Source: Ralstonia pickettii (GTDB lineage Bacteria; Pseudomonadota; Gammaproteobacteria; Burkholderiales; Burkholderiaceae). Taken from it: DNA of 64,000 nt. A program made the translations under genes and the position numbers. The stretch lies in the NCBI RefSeq assembly GCF_000607165.1, contig NZ_JFZG01000003.1:372001-436000 (forward strand). The letters are read 5' to 3'. Below the pieces are notes generated by a model. It was not told the origin of the DNA. It searched no databases and worked only from the letters and a program-made list of their open reading frames with translations. Position 1 is the first letter of the stretch; each line of letters begins with the position of its first letter. This document shows, one piece after another, positions 16,713-25,251 of this stretch.

Positions 16713-17723
16713 ATGGACCCGACACCGCAACATCTTCTGTGGATGTACGAGAAGATGATCGAGATTCGCCAGTACGAAGAGGTCATGGCGAAGGTCTATC
16801 TGGAAGGCAAGCTGCCGCCGAAAATCCAGAAGGGCCTGGCCTTTGATATTGGCGCCGGCCCTGTGCCTGGCGAGATGCACCTGTCGGCAGGGCAGGAACC
16901 GGTGGCGGTGGGCGTGTGTGCGCATCTGCGGCCCGAAGACACCGTGGTCGGCCCGCACCGTGCCCACCATTTCGCCATCTCCAAGGGCGTGCCCCTGGAT
17001 GAAATGACCGCCGAGATCTTCGGCAAGGCAACGGGCCTGGGGCGCGGCAAGGGCGGCCATATGCACCTGTTTCACCCGGAGACCAAGTTCTCGTGCAGCG
17101 GCATCGTTGGCGCGAGCATGCCGCAGGCCTGCGGCGCTGCACTGGCTGCGCGCAAGCTGAACAAGGACTGGGTGGCCGTTGCGGTGTTTGGCGAGGGCGC
17201 GGCCAATCAGGGTGCGTTCCATGAATCGCTGAATCTGGCGGCGCTATGGAAGCTGCCTGTCGTCTTCATCTGCGAAGACAACAAGTACGGCATCTCTGTC
17301 GAGAAAGCCGATTCGACCTCCGTGCCTTCCAACGATGTACGTGCTGCAGGCTACGGCATGCCAGGCGTGCTGGTGGACCGCAACGACGCCGTGGCCGTGT
17401 ATCACGCGGCCGGCGAGGCCATCGCCCGCGCGCGCCGCGGTGAAGGGCCGACGCTCATCGAGGTCAAGACCGACCGCTACCTCGGGCACTTCCAGGGAGA
17501 TCCGGAAACCTACCGCCCGAAGGACGAAGCGAAGCATCTGCGCGAGTCCGACCCCATCGACCTGCTCGGCAGCAGTCTGCGTGCTTCGGGCCTGCTTGAT
17601 GACGACACGGACACCTCACTGCGGGCCGCTATCGCGGCGCGCATTGATGCGGCTTACGACTTCGGCCGCAACAGCCCATACCCCGATCCGAGCGACGCGC
17701 TGAATCACGTTTTCGTTCACTAA
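16713..17723 (+). CDS. acoA: Acetoin/2-oxoacid dehydrogenase E1 component, alpha subunit
   Basis: A 336-residue thiamine diphosphate-dependent E1 alpha subunit. Features include GEMHLSAGQEPVAVGV, the GKGGHMHLF region, and the ThDP/Mg motif FGEGAANQGAFHESLN ending in CEDNKYGIS. The family also includes pyruvate and branched-chain E1 subunits; acetoin is favoured because of the sigma-54 promoter and adjacent AcoR-like activator. AGGAGA precedes the ATG. It starts an operon whose next four junctions are tight or overlapping. Confidence 0.85.
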   Translation: MDPTPQHLLWMYEKMIEIRQYEEVMAKVYLEGKLPPKIQKGLAFDIGAGPVPGEMHLSAGQEPVAVGVCAHLRPEDTVVGPHRAHHFAISKGVPLDEMTAEIFGKATGLGRGKGGHMHLFHPETKFSCSGIVGASMPQACGAALAARKLNKDWVAVAVFGEGAANQGAFHESLNLAALWKLPVVFICEDNKYGISVEKADSTSVPSNDVRAAGYGMPGVLVDRNDAVAVYHAAGEAIARARRGEGPTLIEVKTDRYLGHFQGDPETYRPKDEAKHLRESDPIDLLGSSLRASGLLDDDTDTSLRAAIAARIDAAYDFGRNSPYPDPSDALNHVFVH

Positions 17724-17755
17724 GCAGCCCCTGCGGCCATCACAGGAGACTCACC

Positions 17756-18829
17756 ATGCAAGCCTCACAAGGCGCGGCGCAGGGCGCGCGCACCCTCACC
17801 ATGGCGCAGGCCATTTCCGAAGCCATCGGCCAGGAAATGGAACGCGACCCGCGTGTCTTCGTCATGGGCGAAGACATCGGCAAGTACGGCGGCATTTTCA
17901 GCGCCACCACCGGGCTGCTCGACCGCTTCGGGCCGGATCGCATCATGGATACGCCGATTTCGGAGACCGCGTTTATCGGCGCAGCACTCGGGGCAGCGGC
18001 AGAAGGGTTGCGCCCCATTGCCGAGCTGATGTTCGTGGATTTTTTCGGCGTGTGCTTCGACCAGATCTACAACCATCTGGCGAAGAACACCTACATGTCG
18101 GGCGGCCGTGTCGCGCTGCCCGCGGTCATCACGACCGGCATCGGCGGCGGCTACAACGACGCGGCCCAGCACTCGCAATGTCTGTACGCCAGCTTTGCCC
18201 ACATGCCGGGCATGAAGGTGGTCGTGCCGTCCAACGCGTATGACGCCAAGGGCCTGATGATCCAGGCCATCCGCGACGACAACCCGGTCATCTTCTGCTA
18301 CCACAAGGGCATCATGGGCCTGTCGTGGATGTCCTATTTCGAGGGCAGCACGAACGCGGTGCCCGAAGAGGCCTACACGATTCCCTTCGGGCAGGCCCGC
18401 GTGGCACGCGAGGGCCGCGACGTGACCATCGTCACGCTCTCGCAGATGGTGCAGAAGTCGCTGCTCGCGGCCGAGCAACTGGCGGCCGAGGGCATCGATG
18501 TCGAGGTGATCGACCTTCGCACCATCGTGCCGCTCGACCGTCAGGCCGTGCTGCGCTCGGTGGCCAAAACCGGGCGGCTGCTGGTGGCCGACGAGGATTA
18601 CCTGAGTTTCGGCCTGTCAGGCGAGATTGCCGCCATCGTGGCTGAGAACCTCGACACCGTGGCATTGCGCGCGCCCGTGCGGCGGCTGGCGGTGCCCGAT
18701 GTGCCCATCCCGTATTCCCGTCCGCTCGAGCAGTTCGTCATTCCACAGGTCGACAGCATCGTCGTCCAGGTGCGTGCACTGGTGCAGCACCAACCCGTTT
18801 CCTATTCACTCAAGCGAGAAGCAGCATGA
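17756..18829 (+). CDS. acoB: Acetoin/2-oxoacid dehydrogenase E1 component, beta subunit
   Basis: A 357-residue transketolase-like E1 beta subunit that pairs with the preceding alpha subunit. Conserved segments are FVMGEDIGKYGGIFSAT, DTPISETAFIGAALGAA and, in the C-terminal domain, DVEVIDLRTIVPLDRQAV. A clear AGGAGA ribosome site precedes ATG 17756. Its stop overlaps the start of the lipoyl-domain gene (ATGA), so the two are translationally coupled. Confidence 0.87.
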   Translation: MQASQGAAQGARTLTMAQAISEAIGQEMERDPRVFVMGEDIGKYGGIFSATTGLLDRFGPDRIMDTPISETAFIGAALGAAAEGLRPIAELMFVDFFGVCFDQIYNHLAKNTYMSGGRVALPAVITTGIGGGYNDAAQHSQCLYASFAHMPGMKVVVPSNAYDAKGLMIQAIRDDNPVIFCYHKGIMGLSWMSYFEGSTNAVPEEAYTIPFGQARVAREGRDVTIVTLSQMVQKSLLAAEQLAAEGIDVEVIDLRTIVPLDRQAVLRSVAKTGRLLVADEDYLSFGLSGEIAAIVAENLDTVALRAPVRRLAVPDVPIPYSRPLEQFVIPQVDSIVVQVRALVQHQPVSYSLKREAA

Positions 18830-19077
18830 TCGACATCGTGATGTCCGACGCCGTCTGGCAGGACGTTGAAGACGGTACCGAGGCCCTGTTGCAGGATTGG
18901 CTGGTCAAGCCCGGCGATGCAGTGAGCGCGGGGCAGGCACTGGCGGTGGTCGAGCTGGTCAAGACCACGCACGAAGTGGCAGCGCCTGCTGATGGCGTTG
19001 TCGCTGTGCTGGAGGTGGCGGCGCAAGATACCTTCGGGCGCGGTGCCGTGCTCGCCCGGCTGGAGCCGAAAGCATGA
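18826..19077 (+). CDS. Stand-alone lipoyl-domain protein (E2 lipoyl carrier)
   Basis: An 83-residue protein that is nothing but a biotinyl/lipoyl carrier domain. The modified lysine is predicted at 46, in VELVKTTHEV, with the usual surrounding beta-hairpin and PADGVV segment. In ordinary complexes this domain is the N-terminus of E2. Here it is a separate polypeptide; its start overlaps acoB by four bases and its stop overlaps the E2 catalytic gene by four. A lipoate-ligase-like gene three places on could modify it. Confidence 0.88.
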   Translation: MIDIVMSDAVWQDVEDGTEALLQDWLVKPGDAVSAGQALAVVELVKTTHEVAAPADGVVAVLEVAAQDTFGRGAVLARLEPKA

Positions 19078-19784
19078 GCGAAGCCCTCGCTTTCGCGCCC
19101 GATGCCGGCGTGCGTCGTGTCGTACCGCTCGCCGGCATGCGTGGTGCCATCGCCCGCACCATGAGCGCCGCCTGGCAGGTGCCGCGCGTGGCGCAGTCGA
19201 TCGAGGTGGATGCCACCCGGCTCGAGATTGCCGTGCAGGCATTGCAGCAGCAGCTCGGGCCGCAGTGCAAGGTCACGCTGACGGCCTTCGTGCTGCGTGC
19301 GGTGGCGTTGACACTGCGCGAGCATCCGCGCCTGAACGCCCGCTTGCTCGAGAAAGAGATCGAGCTGATGCCCGAAGTCAACATCGGCCTGGCCGTCAGC
19401 CTGGATGAAGGGCTGATGGTGCCGGTGCTGCGCAATGTCGACACGCAGTCAGTGGCCGACATTGCCGCCGAAAGCCGCCGCCTGGCGGCAGGCGCCCGCG
19501 CCGGCACGTTGTCGGCGGGCAGCTATCAGCACGGCACCTTCACCGTGACCAACCTTGGCATGACGGGCATCGACAGCTTCACGCCCATCATCAACGTGCC
19601 GCAGGTTGCCATCCTGGGGGTGACGCGCGTTGCCAAGCGGGTGGTGGTCAAGGGCGACAGCATCGTGATTGCGCCAATGATGGGTCTGCATCTGATCTTC
19701 GATCACCGCGCGGTGGACGGCTACCCGGCCGCACGCTTCCTGAGCGATCTGAAGACGCGTTTGGAAACTGTCGAAGGCCTGTGA
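19074..19784 (+). CDS. 2-oxoacid dehydrogenase acyltransferase (E2) catalytic core
   Basis: A 236-residue E2 acyltransferase containing only the catalytic domain. The active-site motif DHRAVDG is at 210-216 (His211, Asp215), near the C-terminus as expected, and GTFTVTNLGMTGIDSFTPIIN is the usual CoA-binding region. The protein opens about 20 residues before the catalytic domain (RRVVPLAGMRGAIARTM), so both the lipoyl domain and the peripheral subunit-binding domain are missing. The lipoyl domain is supplied by the preceding gene. Overlapping start and stop codons on both sides suggest fixed stoichiometry. Confidence 0.88.
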   Translation: MSEALAFAPDAGVRRVVPLAGMRGAIARTMSAAWQVPRVAQSIEVDATRLEIAVQALQQQLGPQCKVTLTAFVLRAVALTLREHPRLNARLLEKEIELMPEVNIGLAVSLDEGLMVPVLRNVDTQSVADIAAESRRLAAGARAGTLSAGSYQHGTFTVTNLGMTGIDSFTPIINVPQVAILGVTRVAKRVVVKGDSIVIAPMMGLHLIFDHRAVDGYPAARFLSDLKTRLETVEGL

Positions 19785-20566
19785 TGCTCGCGTCCGACTT
19801 TCTCTCCGACGGAATCCACTGCGCAGAAGAGCAGGAGTGGAACCGCGCGCAACTTGCGCAACCGGTCCTGCGGCCTGCGGTGCGGCTGTGGACGTATGCG
19901 GGCCCCGGTGTTGTCCTGGGCCGTGCGCAGGCGGCCTTGCATCCGGGCATGGCAAGCGGTGCCACGCCGGTGGTTGTGCGCGACGCCGGAGGCGGTGCGG
20001 TGCTGGCCGGGCCCTGGATGTTGTCGGCGTCGATCGTGCTGCCGGCCGATCACCCGCTGGTGGCGGGCACCGGCACGGTGTCGAGCTACCGATGGTTGGG
20101 CGTGCTGCACGCAGGGCTGCTGCGAGACGTCGGCATTCCCGCCTATGCCGTGCCGCCCGAGGAACTGCAGATGACGCCGCCGGCCCGATCGCTCAAGTGG
20201 GCCTGTTTCGGTTCGTTGTCGCCGTGGGAGGTGGTGGTCGGGCAACGCAAGATCGTCGGCCTCGCGCAGGTACGTCGGCGCACAGGCGTGCTGCTGACGT
20301 GCGGCACGCTCATCTCGTCGCCGGACTGGCCGCTGCTTTGCGCGGCATTGGGGGCAAACCCGGCGGATGCCCAGCGCCTGCAGGCCTGCACGACGTCCTG
20401 CACCGAGCAGCTGGGTGCGCCGCTGCTGGCAACCGTACTGGCCGAGGGCCTGCACCACATGCTGGTCGATGTGCTTGGCGAGCATGACCCCACGAATGAA
20501 TCCCGCCATTCGCGCCGCGTGCAGCATCCGGCGCAGGCCACCCGGTCTGCCACGGCAGGCCCGTGA
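19784..20566 (+). CDS. Lipoate-protein ligase A-like protein
   Basis: A 260-residue member of the biotin/lipoate protein ligase fold. VVVRDAGGGAVLAGPWMLSASIVLP corresponds to the family's RRxxGGG motif (here RDAGGG), and GQRKIVGLAQVRR contains the conserved lysine that contacts the acyl-AMP. Its ATG shares one base with the E2 stop. I infer it lipoylates the separate lipoyl domain, or transfers octanoyl; the C-terminal ~35 residues are basic and low-complexity. It could also be a LipM-like octanoyltransferase. Confidence 0.75.
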   Translation: MLASDFLSDGIHCAEEQEWNRAQLAQPVLRPAVRLWTYAGPGVVLGRAQAALHPGMASGATPVVVRDAGGGAVLAGPWMLSASIVLPADHPLVAGTGTVSSYRWLGVLHAGLLRDVGIPAYAVPPEELQMTPPARSLKWACFGSLSPWEVVVGQRKIVGLAQVRRRTGVLLTCGTLISSPDWPLLCAALGANPADAQRLQACTTSCTEQLGAPLLATVLAEGLHHMLVDVLGEHDPTNESRHSRRVQHPAQATRSATAGP

Positions 20567-20640
20567 GTCCACGGTCAACGTTGTGCATTTCAACAAGATA
20601 AGGCGCGCGCTGTGCTCGCCCGATAACGGAGGCAACCAAC

Positions 20641-21213
20641 ATGAAACCCACGCCAGCCGCTGGCTCCGCCATGCGGGTTTTGGACAAGCAACCCAAGGTG
20701 TCGCGACGCGGCTTTCTGCGCGGTGGCGGCTTGGCCGCCATCAGCGTCACGGTCGTACCTGCGGCCATGGCGGTTACGAAGGATGTGGTGGTCGAGCAGA
20801 GCTTTCTTCGTCTAGGCACCGTCACCGGCAAGACGCTGGTGCGCATGGCGCGCGACATCTATCCGCACGACAAGCTGGCCGAGAAGTTCTACGTGGAGGC
20901 GGTCGCGCCCTATGACGTGGCCGCAGGCAAGGACCCCGCAGTGAAGGCGCTGCTGATCGATGGCGTGCACGACCTGGACCAACGCGCCAGGCAACGCTAT
21001 GGCGTGCCCTATGCCCAGGTGAAGACCGAGAACGAACGTGTGTTGCTGCTCAAGGACATCGAGTCCACGCCCTTCTTCAAGAAGGTCCAGGGCGATCTGG
21101 TCACCGGCCTCTACAACAACAAGAAGCTCTGGCCCCTGTTCGGCTACGAGGGCTCGTCGTGGCAGAAGGGCGGTTACCTGCACCGCGGCTTTGACGACAT
21201 CGACTGGCTCTAA
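20641..21213 (+). CDS. Gluconate 2-dehydrogenase subunit 3-like protein (Tat-exported)
   Basis: A 190-residue protein with a twin-arginine signal (SRRGFLRGGG, about residues 21-30) and hydrophobic stretch, followed by a Gluconate_2-dh3-like domain. In three-part membrane gluconate/sugar dehydrogenases this small subunit accompanies a GMC flavoprotein, which is the next gene. It probably folds with that flavoprotein and carries it through the Tat pathway. No cytochrome c subunit is present in the operon. GGAGG precedes the ATG. Confidence 0.8.
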   Translation: MKPTPAAGSAMRVLDKQPKVSRRGFLRGGGLAAISVTVVPAAMAVTKDVVVEQSFLRLGTVTGKTLVRMARDIYPHDKLAEKFYVEAVAPYDVAAGKDPAVKALLIDGVHDLDQRARQRYGVPYAQVKTENERVLLLKDIESTPFFKKVQGDLVTGLYNNKKLWPLFGYEGSSWQKGGYLHRGFDDIDWL

Positions 21214-21245
21214 GCCTCGGCACATAAAAAAAGGAGACAACCATC

Positions 21246-22826
21246 ATGACGGATCAGGCAAAGTTTTCCCTCGACGACGACAGCGTCGTCGTGATCGTCG
21301 GCTCGGGCGCGGGCGGCGGCACACTGGCCAACGAGCTGGCGCAGCGCGGCGTCAAATGCGTGGTGTTGGAAGCGGGGAAGCACTACACGCAGGCCGATTT
21401 CGAGAACGACGAGTGGGCCATGTTCAACAAGATTTCGTGGCTGGACAAACGCATCTCGGCGGGTGGTTGGCACCACACCAAGACGTATCCGAACCTGCCT
21501 GCCTGGATCGTGAAGGGCGTGGGTGGTTCCACGGTGCACTGGTCCGGCGTGGCATTGCGTTTTCAGGAACACGACTTCCACACCAAAACCACTTACGGCG
21601 CCATCGACGGGGCTAACGTGCTGGATTGGCCGATCACGCTGTCCGAGCTTGAGCCGTACTACGAACTGGCCGAGAAGAAGATGGGCGTATGCGGCACCAA
21701 GGCCAGCGGCTTGCCCCCAATGCCGCCCAACAACCACTACAAGGTGATCGAGGCGGGGGCGAAGAAGGTCGGCTACAAGCACATCGTGCGTCCGGCTGCG
21801 TCGAACTCCGAACCGTACGACGGTCGCCCGGGCTGCATGCAGATCGGTTTCTGCATGCAGGGCTGCAAGATCGGCGCGAAATGGTCGACGCTCTACACCG
21901 AAGTGCCGCGCGCCCAGGCTACGGGCAATGTCGAACTGCGGCCCGAGTCGATGGTGCTGCAGATCCAGCATGACAAGCAGGGTCGTGCCAATGGTGTGCT
22001 CTATGTCGACAACAAGGGCCGCAAGCAACTGCAGAAGGCGCGGGTGGTCTGCGTGGCGGGCAACTCCATCGAATCGCCGCGGCTGCTGCTGAACTCGGCG
22101 TCGAGCATGTTCCCCAACGGGCTCGCAAATTCTTCAGGGCAGGTGGGCAAGAACTACATGAACCACGCGACGGCGGCGGCGGTGTCGATCCACAAGAAGC
22201 CGGTCTACATGTATCGCGGCTTTGACATCGCGGCGGTGGTGGCCGATGAGGTGCCACTCAACACCAAGCGCGGGTTTGTCGGCGGCTATTACCTCGAAGG
22301 CCTGGCCATTCATCTGCCGTACACGGCCGCGTTCATGAAGCCGGGCGGCTGGGGGCGCGATTTCACATCGGCCATGGAGATGTACGACCACATGAGCTGC
22401 GTGTGGGTCTGCGGTGAAGATATGGCCCGCGAGCAGAACACCATCACGCTGCACCCCACGGAGAAAGACCAGTACGGTCTGCCCATCCCGATCGTCACCA
22501 AGACTTATCACGAAAACGACGAAAAGATTACCGCGCACGGCCTAGTGCAGTGGCGCAAGGTGTCCGAGGCGGTGGGTGCGACACGCGTGATCGACATGCC
22601 TGCCTATCCGGCCAGCCACAACATGGGCACCAACCGCATGAGTGCGAAGGCCAGCGACGGCGTAGTCAACCGCTGGGGCCAGGCGCACGACGTGAAAAAC
22701 CTGTTCATTTCGGACGGCAGTCAGTTCACGTCCAGTTCGGCGGCCAACCCCACGCTCACCATCGTGGCCCTGGCGATCCGGCAGGCCGAATACATTGCCG
22801 GGGCATTGAACCGGAGGGAAATCTAA
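21246..22826 (+). CDS. GMC family FAD-dependent oxidoreductase
   Basis: A 526-residue GMC flavoprotein related to the large subunit of gluconate/sorbitol dehydrogenases. The FAD-binding VVIVGSGAGGGTLANELA is at about 15-32, GGSTVHWSGVALRF is in the middle, and the C-terminal NMGTNRMS and DGSQFTSSSAANPTLTIVALAIRQAEYI region completes the FAD and substrate sites. It has no signal of its own and presumably leaves the cell with the preceding Tat subunit. The substrate is unknown; a diol or alcohol yielding acetoin would fit the operon but is inference. AAGGAGA precedes the ATG. Confidence 0.87.
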   Translation: MTDQAKFSLDDDSVVVIVGSGAGGGTLANELAQRGVKCVVLEAGKHYTQADFENDEWAMFNKISWLDKRISAGGWHHTKTYPNLPAWIVKGVGGSTVHWSGVALRFQEHDFHTKTTYGAIDGANVLDWPITLSELEPYYELAEKKMGVCGTKASGLPPMPPNNHYKVIEAGAKKVGYKHIVRPAASNSEPYDGRPGCMQIGFCMQGCKIGAKWSTLYTEVPRAQATGNVELRPESMVLQIQHDKQGRANGVLYVDNKGRKQLQKARVVCVAGNSIESPRLLLNSASSMFPNGLANSSGQVGKNYMNHATAAAVSIHKKPVYMYRGFDIAAVVADEVPLNTKRGFVGGYYLEGLAIHLPYTAAFMKPGGWGRDFTSAMEMYDHMSCVWVCGEDMAREQNTITLHPTEKDQYGLPIPIVTKTYHENDEKITAHGLVQWRKVSEAVGATRVIDMPAYPASHNMGTNRMSAKASDGVVNRWGQAHDVKNLFISDGSQFTSSSAANPTLTIVALAIRQAEYIAGALNRREI

Positions 22827-22850
22827 GCCAGCCAATCTCGTTTCCCTTGC

Positions 22851-22883
22851 GCTGCCGTTACGTTGCCATTACGTTGCGGCAGC
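22851..22883. repeat. Hairpin with two 11-bp direct repeats before the regulator
   Basis: GCTGCCG and CGGCAGC form a 7-bp inverted repeat enclosing two copies of TTACGTTGC at an 11-bp period (22858 and 22869). No T-run follows. It may be a weak terminator of the operon or a binding site for the adjacent regulator gene. Confidence 0.55.
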
Positions 22884-22991
22884 CGGGTAAATCGATTAGC
22901 GTAGAACCGCATCTGCCCTCGCTCCAATGCCGGCAAAGACCGGCAGCACGGGCTTCGCACCCTTTCAAATGCGGCGGCTAAGGAGACAGTC

Positions 22992-24947
22992 GTGCAGCAA
23001 AAAGCACACCGCGCACATATCGAGCGGCTGCTCGCCTTCTCGCAGCAGCCGGGCGAGGCGCAGGGCGTCATCGAGCGCTCATGGCGGCGCTGCCTGGACG
23101 ACTACGGTCGCGATCCGAGCCGCCCCACACCCGCTTACATCGTGGAGGCGCAGCGCCTGCGCGAGCACAAGGATCAGATCGAGGATTTCCTGAGCGTCGC
23201 GCGTACCGGCATGGAGCAGCTCTATAAGCGTGTCTCGGGCCTCGATTACGTGCTGCTGCTGACCGATGCCTACGGCGTCACGGTCGACTTCATCGGCAAC
23301 GACAATCTGGATCGCGAACTCAAGCGTTCTGGCCTGTACCTGGGGGCCGATTGGAGTGAGTCGCGCGCCGGTACCTGTGCGGTCGGCACCTGCATCGTCG
23401 AGCAGGCCCCTGTGACGTGCCATCAGACCGATCATTTCGACGCATGCCACATCACGCTCACCTGCAACAGCGCGCCGTTGTTTGACCCGACTGGCAACTT
23501 CCTGGGCGTGCTCGATGTGTCCGCTCTCAGTGCGCCGGCACCGCGCGAAGGGCAGCATCTCGCGCTGCAGATGACCGCCATGTACGCGCAGAAGATCGAA
23601 GACGCGAACTTCCTGCGCTACTTCCGCGACCAGTGGATCTTGCGGCTCGGTTCAACGTGGTCGCTGGTGGATGTGGATAGCGAGATCATGGTCGCCTTCG
23701 ATGGCAATGGGGTGATTCGCGGGGTCAACAGCGGCGGCCGGCGCAAGCTGCGGCTTGAGAGCGATCCGCACGCCGACGTACGTGGCCATCTGCTGACCGA
23801 AGTGTTTCGCGAAAACATGAGCGAGCTGTGGCGCATCGCCCGTGCGGGCACCTCATCCGAGCGCACTGCGATTCGGATGTTCGACCACGGGCTGTATTAC
23901 GCGACGGGGATCCCGCCACGCGGCGCCCCTGGTAAGCCGTCTATGCCGTCGGCGTCGGCCTCTGCGCCGGCGCTGCCCAGCCCCGAGGCGAGCGCTGCGC
24001 TCGAGGCTCTCGGTGCCGACGACCCGCAGATGCAGCGGTTGATCCTGCAGGCCAAGCGCCTGGCCAACAAGCCGCTCAACATCCTGGTGCAAGGCGAGAC
24101 CGGCACCGGCAAGGAAGTCCTGGCCAAGGCCCTGCATACCGCCAGCGAGCGTCGCAGCAAGGCGTTTGTCGCGGTCAATTGCGCGGCCATTCCTGAATCT
24201 CTGATCGAGAGCGAGCTGTTCGGCTACACGCCTGGCACCTTCACCGGCGCCCGCAACAAAGGCATGCGTGGCCTGATTGCCCAGTCGGACGGCGGCACGC
24301 TGTTCCTAGACGAAATTGGCGACATGCCGCTCCATCTGCAGAGCCGGCTGTTGCGTGTGCTGTCCGAACGCGAGGTGATGCCGCTGGGCTCCGAAAAACC
24401 GATTCCGGTCGACCTGCGCGTGATTGCCGCCTCGCACCGTGATCTGCGCCAGCTGATTGCCGAGCAGCGCTTCCGCGAGGATCTCTACTACCGGCTGTGC
24501 GGCGCAACGCTGCACCTGCCGACGCTGCGTGAGCGCTGTGACAAGGACTACCTGATCGCACGTATCGTCGAAGAAGAAGCGCGTCAGCTCGACATGCACG
24601 CGAACCTCGCGCCGGCCGCGCTGGCGGTGCTGCGCAGCTACCCGTGGCAGGGCAATGTCCGGCAGTTGCGCAACGTGCTGCGCTTTGCGCTCGCCATGAG
24701 CGACGACGGCCTGATCGATGTCGACGCATTGCCGCCGGAGGTTCTCGAAAGCACGATAGACGGTGGGGCGTGCGGGGCTTCAAGCGCCGCCGATGCCGCG
24801 CCGGACAACGAGCGGGAAATCCTGCTGGCCGCGCTGCGCCGGAACAAATGGCGCGTCACCCACGTTGCGCACGAGCTTGGCATCGCGCGCGCGACGGTCT
24901 ATCGGCAGATGGAACGGTTCGGGATTGTTGCGCCGAATCAGCAATAG
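22992..24947 (+). CDS. acoR: AcoR-type sigma-54-dependent transcriptional activator
   Basis: A 651-residue enhancer-binding protein. Residues ~85-200 form a GAF-type sensor rich in cysteine (SRAGTCAVGTCIVEQAPVTC), as in acetoin catabolism regulators. The AAA+ domain has Walker A GETGTGKE (368-375), a GTFTGA loop at 415-420 in place of the consensus GAFTGA, and Walker B GTLFLDE. A Fis-like helix-turn-helix closes the protein (RVTHVAHELGIARATVYRQMERFG). The GTG start at 22992 follows AGGAGA. It should activate the sigma-54 promoter at 16638; its inducer is unknown, acetoin by analogy. Confidence 0.88.
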   Translation: MQQKAHRAHIERLLAFSQQPGEAQGVIERSWRRCLDDYGRDPSRPTPAYIVEAQRLREHKDQIEDFLSVARTGMEQLYKRVSGLDYVLLLTDAYGVTVDFIGNDNLDRELKRSGLYLGADWSESRAGTCAVGTCIVEQAPVTCHQTDHFDACHITLTCNSAPLFDPTGNFLGVLDVSALSAPAPREGQHLALQMTAMYAQKIEDANFLRYFRDQWILRLGSTWSLVDVDSEIMVAFDGNGVIRGVNSGGRRKLRLESDPHADVRGHLLTEVFRENMSELWRIARAGTSSERTAIRMFDHGLYYATGIPPRGAPGKPSMPSASASAPALPSPEASAALEALGADDPQMQRLILQAKRLANKPLNILVQGETGTGKEVLAKALHTASERRSKAFVAVNCAAIPESLIESELFGYTPGTFTGARNKGMRGLIAQSDGGTLFLDEIGDMPLHLQSRLLRVLSEREVMPLGSEKPIPVDLRVIAASHRDLRQLIAEQRFREDLYYRLCGATLHLPTLRERCDKDYLIARIVEEEARQLDMHANLAPAALAVLRSYPWQGNVRQLRNVLRFALAMSDDGLIDVDALPPEVLESTIDGGACGASSAADAAPDNEREILLAALRRNKWRVTHVAHELGIARATVYRQMERFGIVAPNQQ

Positions 24948-25058
24948 GTTGGGTGCCCCGGAAACGCCAAGAGCGCTTGTCTCTGGGGTGGGGCGAATCG
25001 GTGTCGTTCTGGGGGGAGGGGCGGCGGGTTGGACACCCGTCCGGGAAGCTAGAAATAC

Positions 25059-25097
25059 AAAAAGGGTTACAGGCAGAACCTGTAACCCTTTTTTTAT
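25059..25097 (-). terminator. Rho-independent terminator after tRNA-Thr
   Basis: A long perfect stem (AAAAAGGGTTACAGG with CCTGTAACCCTTTTT) with T-runs on both ends ends the minus-strand tRNA-Thr and could also stop reading from the acoR side. Confidence 0.87.
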
Positions 25098-25099
25098 TC

Positions 25100-25175
25100 T
25101 GGTGCCGCTGACCGGAATCGAACTGGTGACCTTCGCATTACGAATGCGCTGCTCTACCGACTGAGCTACAGCGGC
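25100..25175 (-). tRNA. tRNA-Thr (anticodon CGU)
   Basis: Minus-strand 76-nt tRNA with acceptor GCCGCTG/CAGCGGC, discriminator A, encoded CCA, T-loop GTTCGATTC and anticodon loop TTCGTAA giving CGT. A terminator follows closely. Confidence 0.95.
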
Positions 25176-25188
25176 GTCGGAAACAGCG

Positions 25189-25218
25189 ATTCTAACAGAA
25201 CTTTTTGCCGCCCTGCAA
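25189..25218 (-). promoter_or_regulatory. Probable sigma-70 promoter for tRNA-Thr
   Basis: On the minus strand TTGCAG (25218-25213) and TAGAAT (25194-25189) are 18 bases apart, with the -10 ending 13 bases before the tRNA. Confidence 0.5.
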
Positions 25219-25251
25219 GAACCGCCGGAACAACAATCTCACATGGCGTCG

